From assembly GCA_964502885.1 (NCBI GenBank), contig CAZCXU010000014.1, positions 1-29,215 on the forward strand: a stretch of DNA of 29,215 nucleotides, read 5' to 3'. Made by a program: the position numbers and the translations under genes. The stretch's first letter is position 1. Each line of letters starts with the position of its first letter. Positions 23,262 to 29,215 of this stretch are shown here, piece after piece. Origin of the DNA: XYB1-FULL-44-23 sp964502885 (GTDB lineage Bacteria; Patescibacteriota; Microgenomatia; CAZETR01; Amesbacteraceae). Under the pieces are notes generated by a model. That model had not been told where the DNA came from. It searched no databases and saw nothing but the letters and a program-made list of their open reading frames with translations.

Positions 23262-23516
23262 TTATCCGTGGAAATCTGCTAATTCCGGAAATAATTCCGG
23301 TCTTCTGTCAGGTAATGTAGCAACTAACGTTTGATAATATCTTGTTCCCATTGCTTTCCCAAATCTTGCTATGCAACGCTGTCTTGCCGCATCAACAGTT
23401 TCTTCGTCATAATCCAAAGGAGTTGGCCCCACATTGTTTGAAAGCCCTGCAACCAATAATCGTTCTGTGTCAGCTGCCCATTGTGCCATATCGGTTTGCT
23501 TTATTATTTCCGCCAT
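23262..23516 (-). CDS. Unrecognised 84-aa protein
   Basis: The small soluble protein starts MAEIIKQTDMAQWAADTERL. It is acidic to neutral and mostly helical, with a PTPLDYDEETVDAARQRCI stretch and LPDRRPELFPELADF near the end. TATAAT (23526-23531) ends 9 nt before the ATG, so it is probably an independent leaderless gene. Exact 13-bp repeats flank it. No family recognised. Confidence 0.5.
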   Translation of the reverse strand: MAEIIKQTDMAQWAADTERLLVAGLSNNVGPTPLDYDEETVDAARQRCIARFGKAMGTRYYQTLVATLPDRRPELFPELADFHG

Positions 23517-23573
23517 ATGCCCGGTATTATATTTTATTTATCAGGCAAAAACAACACAACACGCAATATTTTA

Positions 23574-23586
23574 GTTGTACTTGTAC
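23574..23586. repeat. 13-bp direct repeat, copy 2
   Basis: Exact second copy of GTTGTACTTGTAC. It lies 24 nt upstream of the TACAAT box of the 23623 gene, about where an activator or operator site would be. Confidence 0.45.
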
Positions 23587-23610
23587 TCCTTTTTATAAAC
23601 GAAACAGTAG

Positions 23611-23616
23611 TACAAT
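23611..23616 (+). promoter_or_regulatory. -10 box for the 23623 gene
   Basis: TACAAT ends 6 nt before ATG 23623, the same leaderless spacing as its neighbours. Confidence 0.45.
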
Positions 23617-23622
23617 TCGGTT

Positions 23623-24231
23623 ATGGAAACACAAGGTTTAATGGTTAGAGACCTCCATCAATTTCTTGAGTTGATGTTAAAACCAATTCCGAATACTCCC
23701 GGAGCGCTCAGAAAGAGTAAAAAATGGAAAAACACAGGTTTATCCTCACGGGAACTTTTGGGATTATTTCTTGTGTGTACTGCCGGGCGTGAATTGACAG
23801 GAGATGATTGGACAATTTCATCTGACCCGGAGACAGATGATGGTGTCGTGGTTTGTAGAACCCCACCGAGAGAAGGAGAGGCTTTTGCCACAGAACAAAC
23901 TTATGTACCGAATTTTATACAAGGAAACATAAACGACCTTATATTGGAAGCCATAAAAACAAAATCATCTCGTGGTGAAAATTACGGGAAAGATAGACAT
24001 CTAATAGTTTATTGCGATAAAACTGGCTCACTGGACCATCAAAAGATAAAAAATGACATCGCATCAAATAATATCTTCTCCTCATACTGGGTAATTGCCC
24101 GCATGTCTCCGACTGGCTGGGAATTTATTGTAGCCAACATCAAAGGGACTGAGGATATACCAAGGGCCTTTAAGGTAACCCTTCATGGCGACTTCAAAGG
24201 CTGGGATATCGCGTCATTGGGTAGGTTGTAG
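23623..24231 (+). CDS. Unrecognised 202-aa cargo protein
   Basis: The soluble protein starts METQGLMVRDLHQFLELMLK. An N-terminal helical part is followed by an alpha/beta core: DDGVVVCRTPPREGEAF, EQTYVPNF, INDLILEAIKTKSS, DRHLIVYCDKTGSLD, SSYWVIARMSPTGWEFIVANI. The order of an acidic strand, an E-x-(Q/T) strand, a helix and then HLIVYCD is reminiscent of a degenerate restriction-endonuclease-like fold. The lysine of E-x-K is missing, so this is only a suggestion. It has its own -10 box, and the 24248 gene follows 16 nt after its stop. Confidence 0.55.
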   Translation: METQGLMVRDLHQFLELMLKPIPNTPGALRKSKKWKNTGLSSRELLGLFLVCTAGRELTGDDWTISSDPETDDGVVVCRTPPREGEAFATEQTYVPNFIQGNINDLILEAIKTKSSRGENYGKDRHLIVYCDKTGSLDHQKIKNDIASNNIFSSYWVIARMSPTGWEFIVANIKGTEDIPRAFKVTLHGDFKGWDIASLGRL

Positions 24232-24235
24232 GGAA

Positions 24236-24241
24236 TATAAT
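24236..24241 (+). promoter_or_regulatory. -10 box for the 24248 gene
   Basis: A perfect TATAAT ends 6 nt before ATG 24248. It rules out the in-frame ATG at 24185, which would overlap the upstream gene. Confidence 0.55.
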
Positions 24242-24247
24242 TTAATT

Positions 24248-24733
24248 ATGGGAGATAACGGAAGACCGGAATACACAGATGAGCAGTATCGCGCGTGGCT
24301 TGATGAAATGTCACCCTTTCTCAAATTGGGATACTCCCTATACTACGCGATGGACAGGTCTTTGCTTTTACGACATAAGGATAGTATTTATCGTAAGTTC
24401 AAGCTGAATGACTGGTTTTGCGAAAAAATAGAAGCATTTCAGAGATATCCGGGTGAAATCGTAAACAGTATATTCTCGAGACTTATATTGATAGCCGACG
24501 AAAAGGTTAAAAGAGGCCAACCGATAAATCGTGAGGAGTGGCGCAATCTTCGTTTCTTTGCTGAAAAACATAGAAGCTGCCAACCATTTTTTGTATCCAG
24601 AACGGAAATTGCTCAAACTGAACCAAGTAAAATTACGCGCATACTTGACGAGCTTGAACGGGAAACGACCGATTATTCACTGCTTTCTGAAAACGCAAAA
24701 ATAGAATTGAGCAAACTTACACAAACCGCTTAA
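24248..24733 (+). CDS. Unrecognised 161-aa protein with HTH-like N-terminus
   Basis: The protein starts MGDNGRPEYTDEQYRAWLDE and is almost wholly helical. LKLGYSLYYAMDRSLLLRHK, then YRKFKLNDWFCEKIEAF, has the spacing of a helix-turn-helix, of the kind found in small terminase-like or regulatory proteins. The later EEWRNLRFFAEKHRSCQPFF segment is well conserved in character (aromatic and basic). A DNA-binding role is plausible but unproven. It probably acts with the preceding 23623 gene, 16 nt upstream. Confidence 0.5.
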   Translation: MGDNGRPEYTDEQYRAWLDEMSPFLKLGYSLYYAMDRSLLLRHKDSIYRKFKLNDWFCEKIEAFQRYPGEIVNSIFSRLILIADEKVKRGQPINREEWRNLRFFAEKHRSCQPFFVSRTEIAQTEPSKITRILDELERETTDYSLLSENAKIELSKLTQTA

Positions 24734-24745
24734 GGTACAATCCGA

Positions 24746-25378
24746 TTACTTAAAATTACTGGGTATATTTTTGTATTTTTTAATGTTCATGTCCGTTACG
24801 TCTTCACTCTCAAAAGGGATAAGATTGTCCACAATATCGTTGGATGCTTTTGAGAACTTAGAGCTTGCATTTACGAAAAAGACCATCTGATAAATCTTAT
24901 TGTGTTTTGCATTAGCCTGTCCCCATACAAAAATATCTATATCCTTTACCTCGATATCTGTCGCTTGTATAAATCGCTGATTTGTTAAATCTTTTATCAA
25001 TTGACCATTAAAAGCTACTGCACCCCTCAAACTATGCACCATACTGGTCCAATTTAACTGCATGTGCGTTGATATGAAAAAGAGGGCCCTTGGTACCCTG
25101 TGCTCTCTATCATGGTCAACAAACTGTTTGTATGCCTTACTCGTATGTTCTCTTAACTTTGACACAGTGGTATTCCAATGAAACATGTTGGTCACTGGAT
25201 TGGGTACCATCTCGACTGTTTTTAGTTCGCACAAAAACTCAAGTTCTTCACCTTCATATACTTCAAAATCTGGAGATTTCTGGCCTTGTGGCATTACTTT
25301 TTGTTGGAGCCTTTTTGCTGTGTATCCGTGTTTGTTTATAAAACTTCCCACCAATTGTATTGCCGTTTTCTCGTCCAT
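24746..25378 (-). CDS. PD-(D/E)XK nuclease-like protein
   Basis: The 210-aa protein starts MDEKTAIQLVGSFINKHGY. A PD-(D/E)XK core is visible: SPDF (D37), then LEFLCELKT with E51 and K53, preceded by a helix that often carries the first acidic residue. The following helix (SKLREHTSKAYKQFVD) and strand (PRALFFIST) fit the fold. It would cut DNA; the target is unknown. ATG 25378 is preferred over an in-frame start at 25420 because it avoids overlap with the upstream gene and TAAAAT (25386-25391) ends 7 nt before it. Confidence 0.65.
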   Translation of the reverse strand: MDEKTAIQLVGSFINKHGYTAKRLQQKVMPQGQKSPDFEVYEGEELEFLCELKTVEMVPNPVTNMFHWNTTVSKLREHTSKAYKQFVDHDREHRVPRALFFISTHMQLNWTSMVHSLRGAVAFNGQLIKDLTNQRFIQATDIEVKDIDIFVWGQANAKHNKIYQMVFFVNASSKFSKASNDIVDNLIPFESEDVTDMNIKKYKNIPSNFK

Positions 25379-25383
25379 TTCTA

Positions 25384-25794
25384 CTATTTTAAGTTTTGCT
25401 GCGCGTAAGTGAAAAACCACAAAATCCGTGGGAGCAAACCAGTATAACCCAGAATTGCTATCAAAAAGAGCATAAAGGCACTGAACCCCAAATCTTGAAG
25501 GGTTTGAGAACGATTGTTTAAGTTTATTACTCCCAATAGTAAATATAATGCTACGCTACCAACCGTTCCAGAAATTATATGTATCCAAACTTGATGGGCT
25601 CGATACGGTATCGATTTGTAAAGTTGACCTGTTGGTCGCCAAATCAAATCGTTAAACCATCCATAATAAGCTCCCAATATTGCTCCGGAAGCAAGTAAAT
25701 AATAGAAACCCCATTGATTTGACGTTATTCCTAAATACACCAAAATAACCGCCACTAACCGTACAAATATAAGTTGAAAAAATTGACTTATCAT
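25384..25794 (-). CDS. Four-helix membrane protein
   Basis: The 136-aa protein has about four transmembrane helices (FVRLVAVILVYLGI, YYLLASGAILGAYYGWF, IISGTVGSVALYLLLGV, AFMLFLIAILGYTGLL) and a polar loop, IWRPTGQLYKSIPYRAHQ. No family recognised. It lies 5 nt upstream of the nuclease-like gene on the same strand, so the pair may form a nuclease plus membrane-effector unit. Its ATG lies inside an inverted repeat that also contains its TATAAT box. Confidence 0.55.
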   Translation of the reverse strand: MISQFFQLIFVRLVAVILVYLGITSNQWGFYYLLASGAILGAYYGWFNDLIWRPTGQLYKSIPYRAHQVWIHIISGTVGSVALYLLLGVINLNNRSQTLQDLGFSAFMLFLIAILGYTGLLPRILWFFTYAQQNLK

Positions 25795-25831
25795 TGAACA
25801 TAATTATATCATCAATGATAAATAATGATAA
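25788..25831. promoter_or_regulatory. Divergent operator/promoter of the HTH gene
   Basis: Perfect 10-bp inverted repeats TTATCATTGA (25788-25797) and TCAATGATAA (25812-25821) enclose the minus-strand TATAAT (25803-25808). A third half-site, AATGATAA, follows at 25824-25831, next to the plus-strand TAAAAT (25829-25834). The layout suits autoregulation by the HTH protein at 25841 and control of both directions. Confidence 0.55.
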
Positions 25832-25840
25832 AATAAAATT

Positions 25841-26014
25841 ATGGAATACGAATATTATTCAATAAAAGATATTGCCAAGAAATTGAAGGTAGCGTATTTG
25901 ACAGTTTACCGTTGGGTACAATCCAACAAGCTATCAGCTTATAAAGTCGGAAAACAATACAGAATAAAAGCCAACGACCTTAACAAATTTATTAAAAGCT
26001 ATAAAGGAAAATAA
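25841..26014 (+). CDS. Excisionase-family helix-turn-helix protein
   Basis: The 57-aa protein begins MEYEYYSIKDIAKKLKVAYL. It has the MerR/excisionase HTH_17 pattern: an IKDIAKKLKVAYLTVYRWVQ helix-turn-helix, then a wing with AYKVGKQYRIK and NDLNKFIK. Such proteins act as recombination directionality factors or as small repressors. It heads a tight plus-strand operon with the nuclease fusion (1-nt gap), the Excalibur-like protein and the recombinase, and the divergent operator lies just upstream. TAAAAT ends 6 nt before its ATG. Confidence 0.8.
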   Translation: MEYEYYSIKDIAKKLKVAYLTVYRWVQSNKLSAYKVGKQYRIKANDLNKFIKSYKGK

Positions 26015-26015
26015 T

Positions 26016-26945
26016 ATGGATAATTGGTTAGCCGTACTAAATACATTTCTACTTCAAGCTCAAAAATCGGACCTTAAAACCTCCCAATATCCGAAAGATT
26101 GGGTTGATTTACGTATGCGTATTTCATTTGGAATGGGTGCACCGGCTCGTGTACCATGGATTGCTTTAGTGGCCCCTGAGATGGCGGTAAGCAAGGGTTT
26201 TTATCCGGTTTATCTTTACTATAAAGAACTTGAAACACTTATTCTTTCCTATGGAATAAGTGAAACAGAAGAGTTCGGCACCTCATGGCCACCGGAAATT
26301 ATGAACTCTGCTTCTACAATAACTGCCTATTTTGACAAAGAGGTGCCGCGATATGGTAATTCGTTTGTTTTTAAGGCTTACAAAATAAGCGTTACAGATA
26401 AAGGAGTGAAGTATTATTCTCCGGAAGATAACAGTCCTTTTTCAGAAAAAGATATTGAGGCTGACCTAACAACGATAGTTGATTACTACAAGAAGGTGGT
26501 AGCCATCGCTCCAACATCAACCCCAACCGAAATAAGTCAGGGATTGTTTTATATGGAAAAACAGTTAGAGGATTTTTTGATATTAAACTGGGTAAGAACC
26601 GAATTGGGAAAGAAATACGATTTAATAATTGAGGACGGCGAATTAAAAAGTCAACAATTTCGAACAGACATAGGCCCAATTGATATTTTGGCAAAAGAAA
26701 AAGCATCAAATAACTATGTGGTAATAGAATTAAAAAAGAACCAGACAAGCGATGATACTGTCGGACAATTGACCCGTTATATGGGTTGGGTAAGAAAACA
26801 CAAAGGGAATAATGATGTGAAGGGAATTATTATTGCAGGTCAGTATGATAGAAAGCTTGAATATGCTTTGGCTATGGTTCCAAACACAGAAGTGTTTATT
26901 TATGAAGTTGACTTCCGATTGAAAAAACTTAATCAAAATGGATAA
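26016..26945 (+). CDS. MrcB_N-like / NucS-like nuclease fusion
   Basis: The 309-aa protein joins two modules. Residues ~15-165 resemble the MrcB N-terminal (DUF3578) domain: RMRISFGMGAPARVPWIA, then GFYPVYLYYKELETLILSYG. That domain occurs in modification-dependent McrB-type restriction proteins. Residues ~178-300 resemble the NucS/DUF91 PD-(D/E)XK nuclease: E181 in MEKQLEDFL, D223 in GPIDILA, and E238-x-K240 in YVVIELKK, with a following GQLTRYMGWVR helix. No AAA+ GTPase module is present. A single-chain modification sensor plus cutter for defence is plausible. It sits 1 nt after the HTH gene and overlaps the next gene by 8 nt. Confidence 0.75.
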   Translation: MDNWLAVLNTFLLQAQKSDLKTSQYPKDWVDLRMRISFGMGAPARVPWIALVAPEMAVSKGFYPVYLYYKELETLILSYGISETEEFGTSWPPEIMNSASTITAYFDKEVPRYGNSFVFKAYKISVTDKGVKYYSPEDNSPFSEKDIEADLTTIVDYYKKVVAIAPTSTPTEISQGLFYMEKQLEDFLILNWVRTELGKKYDLIIEDGELKSQQFRTDIGPIDILAKEKASNNYVVIELKKNQTSDDTVGQLTRYMGWVRKHKGNNDVKGIIIAGQYDRKLEYALAMVPNTEVFIYEVDFRLKKLNQNG

Positions 26946-27450
26946 ACAAAAGTTCACGAATTTATTATTAGTAATAATCGCTTTATTATTAGTTGGAATA
27001 CTTTTTCAAGGGAAAATACGAAGCTACTTCAAGGCTCAAGAGGTACTAAAAAGAGCCAATATATTTAATATCCCAGACGTTGCCTTACCTTGTTATAAAT
27101 ACATTACAGACGAAGCAGATAGTGAAAATGGATACAGCTTACCCTGTCAACAAGCTATGGATATTTATACTGCTAAAGCCAAAGAGTGGGAAAGCCTAAT
27201 TAGAGAATATAGAAATATAAATTGCAACGATTTTTCAGACAAAAAAGAGGCTAGCGAGTTTTACAGCTGGGTTAGCGGTGAATTAGCTGGTGGTTTTTAT
27301 ACTTATCGAAATATCGTAAAGGGCGAAAAACCGGATGCTACAAGTTTTGCCTTTATGGATACGACTAAGTTTAATGGTACTTGTCGATATGACCCTTACG
27401 GACTAGACACAAATAGTGATTGCAACGCTTGTGAGAGCTACGGTCAATAA
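26938..27450 (+). CDS. Membrane-anchored Excalibur-like protein
   Basis: The 170-aa protein has an N-terminal transmembrane helix (LLLVIIALLLVGILF) and an outside helical region with paired cysteines (ALPCYKY, LPCQQA, NCNDF). It ends CRYDPYGLDTNSDCNACESY. That end matches the D-x-(D/N)-x-D-x-x-x-CE calcium-binding pattern of Excalibur-type domains, with two extra cysteines. It overlaps the nuclease gene by 8 nt and precedes the recombinase by 2 nt, so it is cotranscribed with both. Its link to either is unclear; an envelope sensor or effector is possible. Confidence 0.6.
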   Translation: MDKQKFTNLLLVIIALLLVGILFQGKIRSYFKAQEVLKRANIFNIPDVALPCYKYITDEADSENGYSLPCQQAMDIYTAKAKEWESLIREYRNINCNDFSDKKEASEFYSWVSGELAGGFYTYRNIVKGEKPDATSFAFMDTTKFNGTCRYDPYGLDTNSDCNACESYGQ

Positions 27451-27452
27451 AT

Positions 27453-28937
27453 ATGAAAGCAATAATTTTAGCTAGAGTATCAGACAAGAAACAGGACTCC
27501 AATGAAGCTCAAATCCTTCGTGTATCGGATTATATAAAGCATAAAGAATTAACCGTATGGAAAACATACGAGATAGAAGAGAGCTCAACTAAGGGCGATA
27601 GAGAGAAATTTCAAAAAGTCGTACTAGAAATCCAAGAAGCCAAAGAACCTATCGCTTTAGTAGTGGATACAGTCGATAGGCTTCAACGAAGTTTTAAGGA
27701 GAGCGTACAACTTGATGACCTACGTAAGGCTGGTAAACTCGAAATCCACTTTTATAGAGAGAGTTTAGTCATTAACCAAAATTCTAATAGCTCTGACCTA
27801 CTCCGATGGGATATGGCCGTAATGTTTGCTCGAAGCTATGTTCTTCAACTAAGTGATAACGTCAAAAGAAAACAAGAACAAATGTTAAGAAGTGGTATCT
27901 ATCCTAGTCAACCTCCATACGGTTATAAAAGAGTACCTATTGCCAAAGATAAAACAGAAATAGTCATTGATGAATATGCTTCAAAAATTGTTCAAAAAGC
28001 CTACGAATGGTATGCAACTAGTAGCTTTTCGATGGAATTGCTAAGAGAAAAACTAAAAAAGGAATATGGCGTTAATTGGTCTAAGGGTTTTACTGATAAA
28101 GTCTTGAAGGACGACTTTTATTACGGACTAATGACTTGGAACAAAGGTAAACCAAACGAAAAGATGTGCCCCCATAACTACCCTCACATTGTTGAAAAGC
28201 CGCTATATGACCAAGTACAGAAAATAAAAGCAGGTTTTAACAAAAAACCATTCAAGTATGCTGGCAAACCATATATTTACCGAGGATTACTGCGATGCGG
28301 TCATTGCGGGTTAGCTGTAACCCCTGAAAAGCACAAGGGACACGTTTATTATCATTGCACTCAATACAACGGCAAACACGGGGCTGATTGGCTAAGAGAA
28401 GAAACTATAACCGAGCAGATAGGCAATGTGTTTAAGAAGCTACAAGTACCCGACTATATCCTTGAACAGATAGTTAGTTCCCTACAAACCAGCCACGAGG
28501 GCAAAGTAGATTTTCGAGAGGCGCAATATAAGCAACTTACAGAAGAACACGAGGTATATACCAAGAGATTAGAGAAAATCTACATCGATAGATTAGACGG
28601 GCGTATTACTGACAATGAATATGACAAGTTCTTTCAGTCCTTCCGTGATAAAGTCGCTGAAATTGATACCAGACTATCGATACTACAAGAAGCTGACGAC
28701 AACTACTACATCACGGCTAGATACCTGCTAGAACTGGCAAATCGGGCTTATGAGCTTTTCAAAAGTTCGGAAGTTGAAGAAAGAAGGCAGTTAATCAAGC
28801 TCGTACTATCGAACCTTAGAGTAGAAGACAAAATAGTCCGTTATGACGCTATAAAACCATTCGACACAATCTTAAATTATGCCGATAGTCAACTATGGCT
28901 CCCCCGCAGGGATTCGAACCCCGAACCTCGATCTTAA
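27453..28937 (+). CDS. Large serine recombinase whose C-terminus reads into tRNA-Asn
   Basis: The 494-aa recombinase starts MKAIILARVSDKKQ with catalytic Ser10 and a resolvase domain to about residue 140. A recombinase domain follows (about 155-260, GIYPSQPPYGYKR). Next is a zinc ribbon with C282-x-x-C285 and C302, where the usual fourth cysteine appears to be H309 (NGKHG). A coiled coil (about 355-415) and C-terminal helices complete it. Residues 482-494 (WLPRRDSNPEPRS) are the antisense translation of the tRNA-Asn 3' half, and the TAA overlaps the anticodon. The original tail was therefore replaced on integration. It would integrate or excise the element. Last gene of the HTH-nuclease operon. 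Confidence 0.93.
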   Translation: MKAIILARVSDKKQDSNEAQILRVSDYIKHKELTVWKTYEIEESSTKGDREKFQKVVLEIQEAKEPIALVVDTVDRLQRSFKESVQLDDLRKAGKLEIHFYRESLVINQNSNSSDLLRWDMAVMFARSYVLQLSDNVKRKQEQMLRSGIYPSQPPYGYKRVPIAKDKTEIVIDEYASKIVQKAYEWYATSSFSMELLREKLKKEYGVNWSKGFTDKVLKDDFYYGLMTWNKGKPNEKMCPHNYPHIVEKPLYDQVQKIKAGFNKKPFKYAGKPYIYRGLLRCGHCGLAVTPEKHKGHVYYHCTQYNGKHGADWLREETITEQIGNVFKKLQVPDYILEQIVSSLQTSHEGKVDFREAQYKQLTEEHEVYTKRLEKIYIDRLDGRITDNEYDKFFQSFRDKVAEIDTRLSILQEADDNYYITARYLLELANRAYELFKSSEVEERRQLIKLVLSNLRVEDKIVRYDAIKPFDTILNYADSQLWLPRRDSNPEPRS

Positions 28938-28970
28938 CAGGATCTTGCTCTACCGTTGAGCTACAGGGGA
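28896..28970 (-). tRNA. tRNA-Asn (GTT)
   Basis: A 75-nt minus-strand tRNA folds cleanly. The acceptor TCCCCTG pairs with CGGGGGA (one G-T), and the D stem is GCTC/GAGC. The anticodon loop CTGTTAA has anticodon GTT (28936-28938), and the T stem is CGGGG/CCCTG with loop TTCGAAT. Discriminator G and an encoded CCA end at 28896. The anticodon stem has four good pairs and an A-G mismatch at its base. It remains intact despite serving as the attachment site of the adjacent element. Confidence 0.95.
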
Positions 28971-28978
28971 GTATTGTT

Positions 28979-29160
28979 CTGTAGATCAACGGTTAGCGGA
29001 GCGCTCCGTGAGCTACAGGGGATTATTTTTAAATGTTCCAAAAATCCCCTCGTAGCGAGACGGTCCTGATCTACCGTTGAGGTATCACTCACGGCAAAGC
29101 CGGAAGGGATAGACAAACGGCTTGAGGCAAAGCCTCGAGTCATTTCGATACAGGGGATTA
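28979..29160. repeat. Chain of inverted tRNA-Asn 5'-end fragments
   Basis: Fragments of the tRNA-Asn 5' half recur in alternating orientation. A sense copy CTGTAGATCAACGG begins at 28979 and abuts an antisense copy ending GAGCTACAGGGGATT (to 29024), forming a 40-nt palindrome. A sense copy TCCCCTCGTAGCGAGACGG begins at 29045. An antisense CTACCGTTGAG lies at 29071-29081 and an antisense TACAGGGGATTA at 29149-29160. Between the last two are hairpins around GGCAAAGCC (29092-29102 and 29120-29138). The whole stretch can fold as consecutive hairpins. I know of no named element of this form. Confidence 0.7.
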
Positions 29161-29178
29161 AATTGTCAACCAACCCAC

Positions 29179-29215
29179 TCATTTTATAGCTTCAAAGTCC
29201 ACTTTTCCAGCCAGG
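29179..29215 (-). CDS. C-terminal end of a minus-strand gene (partial)
   Basis: The last eleven codons of a frame entering from the right edge read LAGKVDFEAIK followed by TGA (29179-29181). The residues look like a normal protein end. The gene would run in the same direction as tRNA-Asn, about 210 nt upstream of it. Too short to assign. Confidence 0.4.
   Translation of the reverse strand, partial: LAGKVDFEAIK

Larger units (their letters stand above)
22023..28904. mobile_element. Putative integrated element at tRNA-Asn
   Basis: The right end is well supported: a large serine recombinase gene runs into tRNA-Asn, the classic insertion geometry. The left end rests on the 9-bp repeat at 22023. 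Contents are accessory: a 2-TM protein, a methyltransferase-like protein, three unrecognised proteins, a PD-(D/E)XK-like protein, a 4-TM protein, then an HTH-nuclease-anchored protein-recombinase operon. No replication or conjugation gene is seen, so it would be a small integrative island. Confidence 0.5.

Noticed and set aside
28961..29182. 73-aa minus-strand ORF between the tRNA and the right edge
   Set aside because: It runs across the tRNA-derived hairpin fragments and into the tRNA 5' end; the composition follows the repeats rather than a protein.
1..29215. CRISPR array
   Set aside because: No regularly spaced direct repeats with unique spacers were seen on either strand.

Overview
The window looks like a chromosome segment from a Candidate Phyla Radiation bacterium (Patescibacteria, perhaps a Microgenomates-type lineage). 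This is inferred from gene content: many small membrane proteins of families common in that group (DUF5671-, DUF5652- and DUF2330-like), long Pro/Thr/Asn-rich secreted proteins with C-terminal anchors, tight small operons, and a compact house-keeping set. No rRNA or marker gene is present to fix the taxonomy. A recurring feature is a TATAAT-like -10 box ending only 6-9 nt before the start codon, which suggests widespread leaderless transcription. I used it to choose several starts.

Layout. 1-244 is regulatory DNA: a promoter repeat and a large nested hairpin. 245-3421 holds a 59-aa protein and a minus-strand operon (DUF2330 protein with an inserted carbohydrate-binding-like domain, DUF5671-like protein, UppP). 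3464-4849 is a divergent Nramp-like transporter. 4846-7768 is a minus-strand operon: CRP/FNR-like regulator, EpmA-like EF-P lysyltransferase, EF-P, DUF5652-like protein, MscL. The regulator's promoter is copied at the left edge of the window. 8044-11412 encodes two secreted proteins sharing an Asn/Ser/Thr repeat, behind a structured leader with an intrinsic terminator. 11409-16295 is mostly minus strand: two small anchored proteins, a decayed paralogue, pyruvate kinase, a Na/Ca-exchanger-family antiporter, two small membrane proteins and a YdeI/OmdA-like protein. 16396-19652 holds a secreted anchored protein, an FMN reductase and a large secreted polysaccharide deacetylase.

From about 19.8 kb the DNA is visibly more AT-rich and accessory in character: an unrecognised protein, decayed gene remnants, an anchored PsbP-like protein, then an apparent integrated element. 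The element ends in a large serine recombinase whose C-terminus reads into the antisense of a tRNA-Asn(GTT) gene; the recombinase stop codon lies in the tRNA anticodon. A 9-bp copy of the tRNA 3' end at 22023-22031 is the best candidate for the other attachment site. Cargo includes a methyltransferase-like protein, several unrecognised proteins, a PD-(D/E)XK nuclease-like protein, an excisionase-type HTH protein, and an MrcB_N-like/NucS-like nuclease fusion in one operon with an Excalibur-like anchored protein and the recombinase. This is a plausible defence module.

Beyond the tRNA lies the strangest structure here: 28979-29160 contains several 5'-end fragments of the same tRNA-Asn in alternating orientation, forming a chain of hairpins. 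The right edge holds the last codons of another minus-strand gene.
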